From: Actinomycetales bacterium Ga0077552
Lineage (GTDB): Bacteria > Actinomycetota > Actinomycetes > Actinomycetales > Microbacteriaceae
Assembly: GCA_001464255.1 (NCBI GenBank)
Contig: LNFD01000385.1
Span: 1-29,821 of the forward strand
Reading direction: 5' to 3'
DNA length: 29,821 nt
Shown here: positions 1 through 5,847 of the stretch, piece after piece
How positions within the stretch are numbered: position 1 is the stretch's first letter
Layout of the letters: each line of letters opens with the position of its first letter
Position numbers and translations under genes: made by a program
Notes under the pieces: model-generated
Database searches by the model: none
Told to the model about the DNA's origin: nothing
The model's input: only the letters and a program-made list of their open reading frames with translations

Positions 1-215
1 CCCGGCACCCGCGGCCAGAGGGCCGCGACGAGCGCCCCGAGCACGAACGCGCCGACGATGTTGATGAGCAGCGTGCTGAGCGCGAACTCGTCGAGGTCGT
101 GCACGAGCGCGAGGTCGAGGCCCACGCGGAGGGACGTGCCGATGAGGCCCCCGATGAAGACCGCGAGCAGATCGCGCGGCGCGGCCCCCGCTCTGCCGCG
201 CGCCTCGACCGTCAC
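1..215 (-). CDS. crcB: Fluoride ion channel CrcB/Fluc, N-terminal part (runs off left edge)
   Basis: The reverse strand encodes about 71 residues of a small membrane protein. Residues about 21-30 read GGLIGTSLRV, the G-G-x-G-x-x-x-R pattern of the first CrcB/Fluc helix, and further on TLLINIVGAFVLG matches the conserved T-x-x-x-N-x-x-G-x-F-x-x-G helix whose Asn lines the fluoride pore. Family members are four-helix membrane proteins of about 120 residues that act as dual-topology dimers exporting F-; actinobacteria often carry two adjacent copies, but the partner would lie outside this window. The GTG start at 213-215 is supported by a TAGGCT -10 box ending 7 nt upstream, so the message is probably leaderless. 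The gene diverges from the membrane-anchored protein at 296. The C-terminal half is not visible. Confidence 0.85.
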   Translation of the reverse strand, partial: MTVEARGRAGAAPRDLLAVFIGGLIGTSLRVGLDLALVHDLDEFALSTLLINIVGAFVLGALVAALWPRVP

Positions 216-222
216 GAGCGCG

Positions 223-228
223 AGCCTA
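223..228 (-). promoter_or_regulatory. -10 box (TAGGCT) of crcB, leaderless
   Basis: On the reverse strand TAGGCT lies 7 nt before the GTG start, the spacing that places the transcription start on the start codon. No convincing -35 box is visible. Confidence 0.55.
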
Positions 229-283
229 CCGGCGGCGTGCGCGGCGGGACCATCGACCCAGGGTGCCGCCGAGCGCTGCTCCG

Positions 284-289
284 TACACT
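284..289 (+). promoter_or_regulatory. -10 box (TACACT) of the gene at 296, leaderless
   Basis: TACACT followed by 6 nt and then GTG at 296. This promoter supports the 296 start, and so the idea that the signal-anchor frame and the downstream domain frame belong to one gene. Confidence 0.5.
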
Positions 290-295
290 GAGCAG

Positions 296-917
296 GTGAC
301 CGACGCCCTGCCTGCCCGCCGTCGACGCTGGCCGTGGATCGTCGGGGTCGTCGTCGCGGTGCTGCTCGCCGCGATCGCGGGCGTCGCGCTGCCCATCGTT
401 CTGCACGAGCCGCAGGGCTCGTCGGGGCAGGGGCGCGGTGACGGCCACGGGCGACGACGGTCGCATCCGCATGCTCTCCGTGACGACCGAGGCGGGCGGC
501 GCCCCCGACCTCGGGGCCGTCAAGGCCGGCGACCGCCTCGTCGTGACGGGCGCCGGGTACGACGGCGACCGCGGCCTGTACGTCGCGGTCTGCCGCGTGC
601 CCGACGAGATCGACGGCAAGCCCGGCCCCTGCCTCGGGGGCGTGGGCTCGCAGGAGGTCGAGCAGTTCGAGGAGCGCGTCGTGCAGTGGGCGCCCTCGAA
701 CTGGATCAACGAGGCCTTCGCGTGGCGCCTCTTCGGCGCGCGCAGCTTCGACGACACCGCGACGGGGGCGTTCACCGCCTACGTCGAGGTTCCGGCCGTC
801 GCCGACGAGAACGTCGACTGCTCGGTCGAGCCGTGCGGGCTCTACACGCGCAACGACCACACCGCCGCGGGCGACCGCGTGCAAGACCTGTACGTACCGC
901 TGCGCTGGGCCGACTGA
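296..917 (+). CDS. Membrane-anchored secreted protein, apparently frameshifted near 424-437
   Basis: From GTG 296 the frame reads an Arg-rich head (PARRRRW) and one transmembrane segment (WPWIVGVVVAVLLAAIAGVALP). After QGSSGQG it loses protein-like character. A second frame, open from well before 438 to the TGA at 915-917, encodes a secreted-looking domain with GDRLVVTGAGYDGDRGLYVAVC, paired cysteines and a C-terminal CGLYTRNDHT..DRVQDLYVPL block. That block resembles the ends of some actinobacterial Ig-like cell-surface domains (neocarzinostatin/HtaA-neighbour style); this family call is weak. Removing one G from the G-runs at 424-427 or 430-433 joins both parts into one protein of about 206 residues. 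Either there is a real or assembly frameshift, or a shorter protein starts at GTG 438 without its anchor. Function unknown; probably a surface-displayed domain. Confidence 0.6.
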
Positions 918-967
918 GCGCCCACCCCTCCGGTCGCCGATCGGGAGGCGCGGCCCCTTCCGCCCGC

Positions 968-1033
968 CTTCCACAACTTCGGAGTGGAAGCCGCGGGCCC
1001 AGAAGCGGCGCTCCCCTTCCGAAGTTGTGGAAG
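968..1033. repeat. Long inverted repeat between convergent genes (possible bidirectional terminator or REP-like element)
   Basis: CTTCCACAACTTCGGA at 968-983 is matched by its perfect 16-base reverse complement at 1018-1033. The 34-base centre adds further pairing (GCCGC at 990-994 against GCGGC). It lies between the end of the gene at 917 and the end of padR at 1071, where a bidirectional terminator is expected, but there is no U-tract and the arms are unusually AT-containing for this region. A dispersed palindromic repeat is an alternative. Confidence 0.65.
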
Positions 1034-1070
1034 CGTGCGGCGACCGATTCGTCGGCCGCCTCGACAGGGC

Positions 1071-1802
1071 TCAGCCGAGCTTGCCGCCGATGTCGGCGCG
1101 CAGCCGCGACAGGCCCGCCTCGAGCTCGTCGATCAGCGAGGCGTCGACCGCTCCGCGCGCGGCGGCGCCGCGCAGCTCGGTGCGCAGGTCTTGCCGGAAC
1201 TCGGCGAGCAGCACCTCGGCCCGCTGCACCTGCGCGCGGCTGTCCGACCGCGACTCGCTGATGGTCGAGTGCATCGAGGTGGTCGCCTCGCGCACGGCCT
1301 CGGATGCCGCGGCGCTCGCCGCTGTGCCCGCCGTGCCCGCCGCGGCCGTCGCCGCGGCCGCAGCCCGCGCCGCGGTGTCGCGCGCGCTCGCCGACGTGAA
1401 GCGGGCGTCGTCGCGGGCCTCGCGCGCGGCCGCCGCGAGCTCGGCGCGCAGGGTCGACATCGCCTCGCTGACCGACGATCGCACCTCGTCGGCCAGTCGC
1501 CGCACCGAGTCGCCGATGCCGTTCTCGATGCCCTCGAGCTCGTCGCGCCGGTCGTTCAGCTCGGCGCGCCCCGCCTCGGTGATCGCGTAGACCGTCTTGC
1601 GGCCATCCGACTGCTTCGTCACGAGGCCCTCGGCCTCGAGCTTCGCGAGCCGCGGGTAGATGGTTCCCGCGGAGGGCACGTAGGTGCCGCCGAATCGATC
1701 GCTCAGCGCCTGGATGATCTCGTAGCCGTGCATCGGCCGCTCATCGAGCACGAACAGCAGGTACAGCCGCAGGTGCCCGTGGCCGAAGACCGCGGGGCTC
1801 AC
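1071..1802 (-). CDS. PadR-family transcriptional repressor with long Ala-rich C-terminus
   Basis: The first ~85 residues form a PadR winged helix: LRLYLLFVLDERPMHGYEIIQ, then GTYVPSAGTIYPRLAKLEAEGLVT and the wing GRKTVYAITEAGRAEL. Residues about 110-210 are Ala/Arg/Glu-rich, probably a helical or coiled-coil extension, making the protein (243 aa) longer than ordinary PadR proteins. The GTG start shares a GTGA overlap with the stop of the DUF4097 gene, so the two are translationally coupled in one operon. PadR/DUF4097 pairs are common in actinobacteria, where the repressor usually controls its own operon; the twin palindromes upstream of the operon are the likely sites. The ligand is not known. 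Confidence 0.88.
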   Translation of the reverse strand: MSPAVFGHGHLRLYLLFVLDERPMHGYEIIQALSDRFGGTYVPSAGTIYPRLAKLEAEGLVTKQSDGRKTVYAITEAGRAELNDRRDELEGIENGIGDSVRRLADEVRSSVSEAMSTLRAELAAAAREARDDARFTSASARDTAARAAAAATAAAGTAGTAASAAASEAVREATTSMHSTISESRSDSRAQVQRAEVLLAEFRQDLRTELRGAAARGAVDASLIDELEAGLSRLRADIGGKLG

Positions 1803-2647
1803 GCCGATGCCTCGGAGGTCGACGCGGGCTCGGCCGCAGGAGCGGCGCCGGCTCGCTCGGTGTGCACGACCGAGACGTCGCCCGAGACCGAGTCGGCCCG
1901 CACCTCGGTGAACGAGCCGGCCAGTTGGCCGTAGCGCCCCGTGTACTTGCCCTTGACGCCGCTGATCTGCGCGTCGTCGAGCTGCAGGCGACCGGTGAGG
2001 GTCGAGATCGAGTACTGGGCGGGCCGGCCGGCGTCGAGCCGCACGGTGAGCTCGCCCGAGACGGTGCTGTTGCGCACGCGGTCGGGGGCTCCGTGCAGGT
2101 CGACGATGACGTCGGCCGAGACCCCGTCGCACGTGAAGTGCGAGATCTCGCCCGAGGCCGTGACGTCGCCGCTCACCGTCTGCACGCTGAGCTGGCCGCG
2201 GTGGGCGCGCACCGACACCTCGGCGCTGACGGCGTGCACGGAGACGTCGCCGACGAGGGCGTCGAGCACGATGTCGCCGTTCACCGTGTTGACCGAGGCG
2301 CTGCTGTGCAGGCCCGAGATGAGGCTCTCGGCCGAGACGACGTTGAAGTTGAGCACGATACTGCGCGGCACGAGGATGCTCACCTCCGCCCGCGCCTTGC
2401 CGCTGAACAGCCGGAAGTTGTCGAAGAAGGTGTCCCACCGCAGCTGCGGGTGGTCGACGACGAGCGTGTCGCCCTCGAGCGCGACCTTGAGGTCGCGGCC
2501 CGAGACGGCGTGCACCTCGACGCGGGCGCCGGGCTCGTCGTGGGCGACGATGTCGATCTGCCCGCCGATGAGCCCGACCTTGAGCGCGCGCACGAGCTCC
2601 AGATCGATGACGGTGGGTTCGGTGACGATCCAGGTCTGCTGGGCCAT
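1799..2647 (-). CDS. DUF4097 family beta-strand repeat protein
   Basis: The 282-residue protein is built of repeated short beta strands with the recurring pattern (V/A)xSGDVxxxxxSA(E/D)V, for example NTVNGDIVLD, HAVSAEVSVR, QTVSGDVTAS and DSVSGDVSVV. This is typical of DUF4097 proteins, predicted to form a right-handed beta solenoid or adhesin-like sheet. No signal peptide or membrane segment is visible, so it is probably cytoplasmic. The start at 2647 follows GAGGAG at good spacing. An in-frame ATG at 2695 sits 5 nt after TATATC and could start a leaderless longer form. It precedes padR with a 4-base overlap. Its molecular role is unknown; the pair is often linked to envelope stress in other bacteria, which is only an analogy. 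Confidence 0.85.
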   Translation of the reverse strand: MAQQTWIVTEPTVIDLELVRALKVGLIGGQIDIVAHDEPGARVEVHAVSGRDLKVALEGDTLVVDHPQLRWDTFFDNFRLFSGKARAEVSILVPRSIVLNFNVVSAESLISGLHSSASVNTVNGDIVLDALVGDVSVHAVSAEVSVRAHRGQLSVQTVSGDVTASGEISHFTCDGVSADVIVDLHGAPDRVRNSTVSGELTVRLDAGRPAQYSISTLTGRLQLDDAQISGVKGKYTGRYGQLAGSFTEVRADSVSGDVSVVHTERAGAAPAAEPASTSEASA

Positions 2648-2697
2648 GCGGTGCTCCTCGCTCGCGCCAGGCGCGAACCTGCGCCGGGCATCCATGT

Positions 2698-2735
2698 CGC
2701 GATATATCGCGTTCTCGAGAAGTCACGATATATCG
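2698..2735. promoter_or_regulatory. Twin palindromic operators (CGATATATCG x2), probable PadR sites
   Basis: CGATATATCG occurs at 2700-2709 (extended to the 14-base palindrome CGCGATATATCGCG at 2698-2711) and again at 2726-2735, 26 bp centre to centre. The first overlaps the likely -10 region of the DUF4097-padR operon. These are the most AT-rich and most symmetric bases in the neighbourhood. PadR binding is inferred from position. Confidence 0.7.
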
Positions 2736-2774
2736 CGTCTTGTCCGAGCGCAAGCGTCGAATCGCGAGGCGCGC

Positions 2775-2805
2775 TTGACCTTGACGCTGCGTCAACCTCT
2801 ACCGT
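2775..2805 (+). promoter_or_regulatory. MerR-type promoter with 19-bp spacer and central dyad
   Basis: TTGACC (2775-2780) and TACCGT (2800-2805) are separated by 19 bp, the overlong spacer characteristic of MerR-activated promoters. The spacer contains the perfect odd palindrome TTGACGCTGCGTCAA (2781-2795). The -10 box ends 7 nt before the ATG at 2813, so the message is probably leaderless. Autoregulation by the gene it drives is inferred. Confidence 0.8.
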
Positions 2806-2812
2806 GACAGGC

Positions 2813-3559
2813 ATGCAGTGGTCCATCCAGCAGATCGCCCGGTTGTCGGGCACTACGAGCCGCACCCTGCGGCACTACGACGACCTCGGGCTGCTGCCTC
2901 CGACGAGCATCGGCGCCAACGGCTACCGGTACTACGACGAGGCGGCGCTGACGCGACTGCAGCGCATCCTGCTGCTGCGCGAGCTGGGGCTCGGGCTGCC
3001 CGCGATCGCCGAGGTGCTCGCCGGCCAGACCGATGACGCCGCGGCGCTCGAGGCGCACCTGCGCTGGCTCGAGCAGGAGCGCGATCGGGTCGACCGCCAG
3101 ATCGCGAGCGTGACCACGACGATTCTCAAACTCGAAGGAGGGGAGCAACTGATGGCAGAAGAGATGCTCGACGGCTTCGACCACACCGTCTACAAAGACG
3201 AGGTCGAGCAGCGCTGGGGCGCCGAGGCCTACGCGACGAGCGACCGCTGGTGGCGAGGGCTCGGCGCCGATGGCCAGGCCGCGTTCCGGGCCGAGGCCGC
3301 CGCGATCGAGGCGGGGCTTCGGGATGCCCGCGCATCTGGCACGCCCGTCGACGACCCGGCGGTGCAGGGTCTCATCGCCCGGCACTACGCCTGGGTGCGC
3401 GCGGGCTGGGGCGGCTCAGCGCCGAGCGCGGAAGCGTACCTCGGGCTCGGCGACATGTACGTCGCCGATCCGCGCTTCGCGCAGAACTACGGCGGCCTCG
3501 ACGGGGCCGAGTACGTGCGCGACGCGATGCGGGTCTACGCGGCGGCCGAGCTCGGCTGA
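2813..3559 (+). CDS. TipA-like MerR transcriptional activator with TipAS antibiotic-binding domain
   Basis: Residues 1-70 are a MerR winged helix (WSIQQIARLSGTTSRTLRHYDDLGLLPP, then NGYRYYDEAALTRLQ). A dimerisation helix follows (to about 108), then from about 114 a TipAS domain with the typical AYATSDRWW, HYAWV, YLGLGDMYVADPRFAQNY and YVRDAM elements. Length (248 aa) is close to Streptomyces TipAL (about 253). TipAL binds thiopeptide antibiotics, traps them and activates its own promoter; the Streptomyces protein attaches thiostrepton to a cysteine, but this protein has no cysteine at all, so ligand binding would have to be non-covalent or different. It diverges from the PadR operon. The last 25 bp overlap the convergent yczE. 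Confidence 0.88.
   Translation: MQWSIQQIARLSGTTSRTLRHYDDLGLLPPTSIGANGYRYYDEAALTRLQRILLLRELGLGLPAIAEVLAGQTDDAAALEAHLRWLEQERDRVDRQIASVTTTILKLEGGEQLMAEEMLDGFDHTVYKDEVEQRWGAEAYATSDRWWRGLGADGQAAFRAEAAAIEAGLRDARASGTPVDDPAVQGLIARHYAWVRAGWGGSAPSAEAYLGLGDMYVADPRFAQNYGGLDGAEYVRDAMRVYAAAELG
3135..3154 (+). promoter_or_regulatory. Strong internal ribosome binding site and ATG inside the tipA-like gene
   Basis: AAGGAGGGGAG (3135-3145) precedes an in-frame ATG at 3152, codon 114, exactly at the junction between the DNA-binding half and the TipAS domain. Translation from here would give a separate 135-residue drug-binding protein, as the S. lividans tipA gene produces TipAS from an internal start. It is the strongest Shine-Dalgarno sequence I noticed in the window. 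Confidence 0.7.
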
Positions 3560-4179
3560 GCGGCGTCCGGGGCCGTCGGACGCGACGGCTCCGGCACCCG
3601 CAGCCGCGGCAGCGTGACGCCCACCATGGGCCCGATGAGCAGAGCGAAGGCCACCGTGCCGAAGCCGACGGTGCCGCCGAGCAGCCAGCCGATCGCGAGC
3701 ACCGTGAGCTCGACGCCCGTGCGCACCTTCCAGATCTTCCAGCCGAAGCGGGCGTGCGCGCCCGTCATGAGGCCGTCGCGGGGGCCGGGCCCGAAGCGGG
3801 CGCCGATGTAGAGGCCCGTCGCGATGGCGAGCAGGGCCAGGCCGCCGGCGAACATGAGCCACTGCGCCCACAGCCCCTCGGGGGTCGAGATGACGAGCAT
3901 CGCGAGGTCGAGCACGGGCCCGATGAGCAGCACGTTGAGCACGGTGCCGATACCGGGCTTCTGCCGGATCGGGATCCACAGCAGCAGCACGACGGCGCCG
4001 ATGAGCACGACGATGAGGCCGATCGACCAGCCCGTCTGCACCTCGAGGCCCTGCGCGAAGACCGTCCACGGGTCGAGGCCGACGTCGGCGCGGATGAGCA
4101 GCGCGACGGCGATCCCGTAGAAGAACAGCCCCAGGAGCAGCTGCCCCCAGCGGCGGACGAGGATGCGGCGCGGTGTCAT
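3535..4179 (-). CDS. YczE/YyaS/YitT-family membrane protein
   Basis: A 214-residue integral membrane protein with about five hydrophobic segments. The N-terminal LLLGLFFYGIAVALLIRADVGLDPWTVFAQGL matches the YczE family signature (G-x-A-x-x-x-x-A-x-x-G-x-x-P-W-x-x-x-x-x-G-L), and FGPGPRDGLMTG is a second conserved loop. The start at 4179 has AGGATG upstream. Its divergent neighbour is a MocR-type regulator; comparative studies of PLP-dependent regulators describe the YczR group as controlling yczE genes, which fits this layout. Substrate and function are unknown, though it is assumed to be a transporter. The 3' end overlaps the convergent MerR gene by 25 bp. Confidence 0.85.
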   Translation of the reverse strand: MTPRRILVRRWGQLLLGLFFYGIAVALLIRADVGLDPWTVFAQGLEVQTGWSIGLIVVLIGAVVLLLWIPIRQKPGIGTVLNVLLIGPVLDLAMLVISTPEGLWAQWLMFAGGLALLAIATGLYIGARFGPGPRDGLMTGAHARFGWKIWKVRTGVELTVLAIGWLLGGTVGFGTVAFALLIGPMVGVTLPRLRVPEPSRPTAPDAAQPSSAAA

Positions 4180-4200
4180 GCGTTCATCATCCTGGCGAAA

Positions 4201-4235
4201 TTGGACTGTCCACAAGATGCCAATCGCGGTACTCT
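4201..4235. promoter_or_regulatory. Divergent yczE/yczR control region with GGACNGTCC dyad
   Basis: Only 62 bp separate the two start codons. TTGGACTGTCCAC at 4201-4213 contains the dyad GGAC-T-GTCC. TACTCT (4230-4235) is the -10 box of yczR, 6 nt before its ATG, so that message is probably leaderless. A dyad between divergent genes is the expected site for MocR-type autoregulation; the assignment is inferred. Confidence 0.55.
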
Positions 4236-4241
4236 GGCCGC

Positions 4242-5693
4242 ATGGCGACACTCTCGGCACGGTCATTGGCCTCGCAACTCGGCGACTGGCGCCCCCGCGG
4301 CACCGAACCGCTCTACGAGGCCCTCGCCGACCGCATCCGCCTGCTCATCCTCGACGGGCGCATCACCCTCGGCACCCGGCTACCCGCCGAGCGGCTGCTG
4401 GCGGAGCACGAGTCGCTCAGCCGCACGACCGTCGCGAGCGCCTATGCGCGCCTGCGCGAGCTCGGCTACGCGCAGAGCGTGCGCGGCTCGGGCACCGTCG
4501 CGCGGCTGCCGCGCGGCTTCGCCGACGGTGTGCCGACCCTCGGCGAGACCGCCGGCCCCGGCATGCTCGACCTCTCGAAGGCGACGCTGCCGGCGATCCC
4601 CATCGTCGCCGAGGCCGCCCGCGAGGCCGCCGAGCTGCTGCCTGCGCACCTGCACGAGAGCGGCTTCGACCCCGTGGGGCTGCGGGTGCTGCGCCAGGCG
4701 ATCGCCGATCGGTACACCGCGCGGGGTCTGCCGACCGAGGCCGACGAGATCATGATCACGCTCGGCGCGCAGCACGCCATCGCTCTCATCGCCCGCACGG
4801 TGCTCGCGCGCGGCGACCGCGCGCTCGTCGAAGCGCCGAGCTACCCGCACGCTGTCGAGGCGCTGCAGCTCGCGGGCGCGCGGATCGTCACCGTGCCCGT
4901 CACGACCGACGAGGGCTGGAACGAGGAGGTGCTCGAGCAGGTCATGCCCCGCACGGCTCCTGCACTCGCCTACCTCATGCCCGACTTCCACAACCCCACC
5001 GGCCGCACGATGCCCGAGGAGCAGCGCGCACGCCTGCACGCGCTCGCCGCCGCGCATGGCACCGTCCTTCTCATCGACGAGACGATGAGCGAGCTCGGCT
5101 TCGACCGCGCCGAGCAGCCCCCGCCCTTCGCCCTCGGTGCCGCCGAGCGGGGTGCGAGTGTCGTCACGGTCGGCTCGGTCGGCAAGAGCATCTGGGGCGG
5201 GGTGCGCCTCGGGTGGATCCGCGCGGACCGCGACCTCATCACGCGCCTCTCGCTCGCGCGCCTCGCCGGCGACCTCGGGTCGCCCGTGCTCGAGCAGCTC
5301 GTGCTGCTGCGCCTGCTCGACAGCTACGACCGGGTGCTGGATGCCCGGCGCGAGCAGCTGCGCGCCGGCCACGCGCTCATGCTCACCGAGCTGCAGCAGC
5401 GCTTCCCCACCTGGTCGGTGCCGCACGTCGACGGCGGACTGAGCCTGTGGGTGAACCTCGGCACGCCGGTGAGCTCGCAGCTCGCCCTCGCCGCCCGCGC
5501 CGAAGGGCTGCTCGTCGGCGCCGGGCCGCGCTTCGGCCTCGACGGCGCCTTCGAGCGCTTCGTGCGCCTACCCTTCTGCCACCCGGCGGAGGTGACGATC
5601 CCGGCCCTCGACCTGCTGCAGCGCGCGTGGCACCGCGTGGGAACGCGCGAGCCGATCGCGGCCTCGGAGGAGCTGCTCGCGGCGGTCGTGTAG
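4242..5693 (+). CDS. MocR-family regulator, YczR type (GntR winged helix fused to aminotransferase fold)
   Basis: Residues about 20-90 form a GntR winged helix (LYEALADRIRLLILDGRITLGTRLPAERLLAEHESLSRTTVASAYARLRELGYAQSVRGSGT). The remaining ~390 residues are a fold-type I aminotransferase domain (AHLHESGFDPVGLRVLRQAIADRY, TLGAQHAI, EAPSYPHAVEAL, PDFHNPTGRTMP, IDETMSELGF). The PLP lysine is probably in SVGKSIWGGVRLGW. MocR proteins use bound PLP as a sensor and rarely catalyse. The divergent yczE neighbour makes YczR the best subgroup. It is 483 residues, normal for the family. The next gene downstream is an unrelated RND pump with its own upstream region. Confidence 0.88.
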   Translation: MATLSARSLASQLGDWRPRGTEPLYEALADRIRLLILDGRITLGTRLPAERLLAEHESLSRTTVASAYARLRELGYAQSVRGSGTVARLPRGFADGVPTLGETAGPGMLDLSKATLPAIPIVAEAAREAAELLPAHLHESGFDPVGLRVLRQAIADRYTARGLPTEADEIMITLGAQHAIALIARTVLARGDRALVEAPSYPHAVEALQLAGARIVTVPVTTDEGWNEEVLEQVMPRTAPALAYLMPDFHNPTGRTMPEEQRARLHALAAAHGTVLLIDETMSELGFDRAEQPPPFALGAAERGASVVTVGSVGKSIWGGVRLGWIRADRDLITRLSLARLAGDLGSPVLEQLVLLRLLDSYDRVLDARREQLRAGHALMLTELQQRFPTWSVPHVDGGLSLWVNLGTPVSSQLALAARAEGLLVGAGPRFGLDGAFERFVRLPFCHPAEVTIPALDLLQRAWHRVGTREPIAASEELLAAVV

Positions 5694-5710
5694 CGTGAGC
5701 GGCGCATCCT

Positions 5711-5722
5711 GACCGATCGGTC
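5711..5722. promoter_or_regulatory. Palindrome GACCGATCGGTC upstream of the RND exporter, TetR-like operator
   Basis: A perfect 12-bp palindrome lies in the 154-bp gap before the exporter and is flanked by GTGAGCG (5695-5701) and its inverted copy CGCTCAC (5737-5743). Symmetric sites of this form are typical for TetR-family repressors of efflux pumps. No tetR gene is adjacent, so the regulator would act in trans. Confidence 0.45.
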
Positions 5723-5847
5723 TGATTCGGGGTGCGCGCTCACCGCTCTCAGCGGGCGCTGGGATGCTGACCCGCGCATCGTCGCGCACCGACCCTGCCC
5801 TCACAGCCGCCTCGGGCCTCGTCGCCCGCCGTATGACCGGAGTACCC

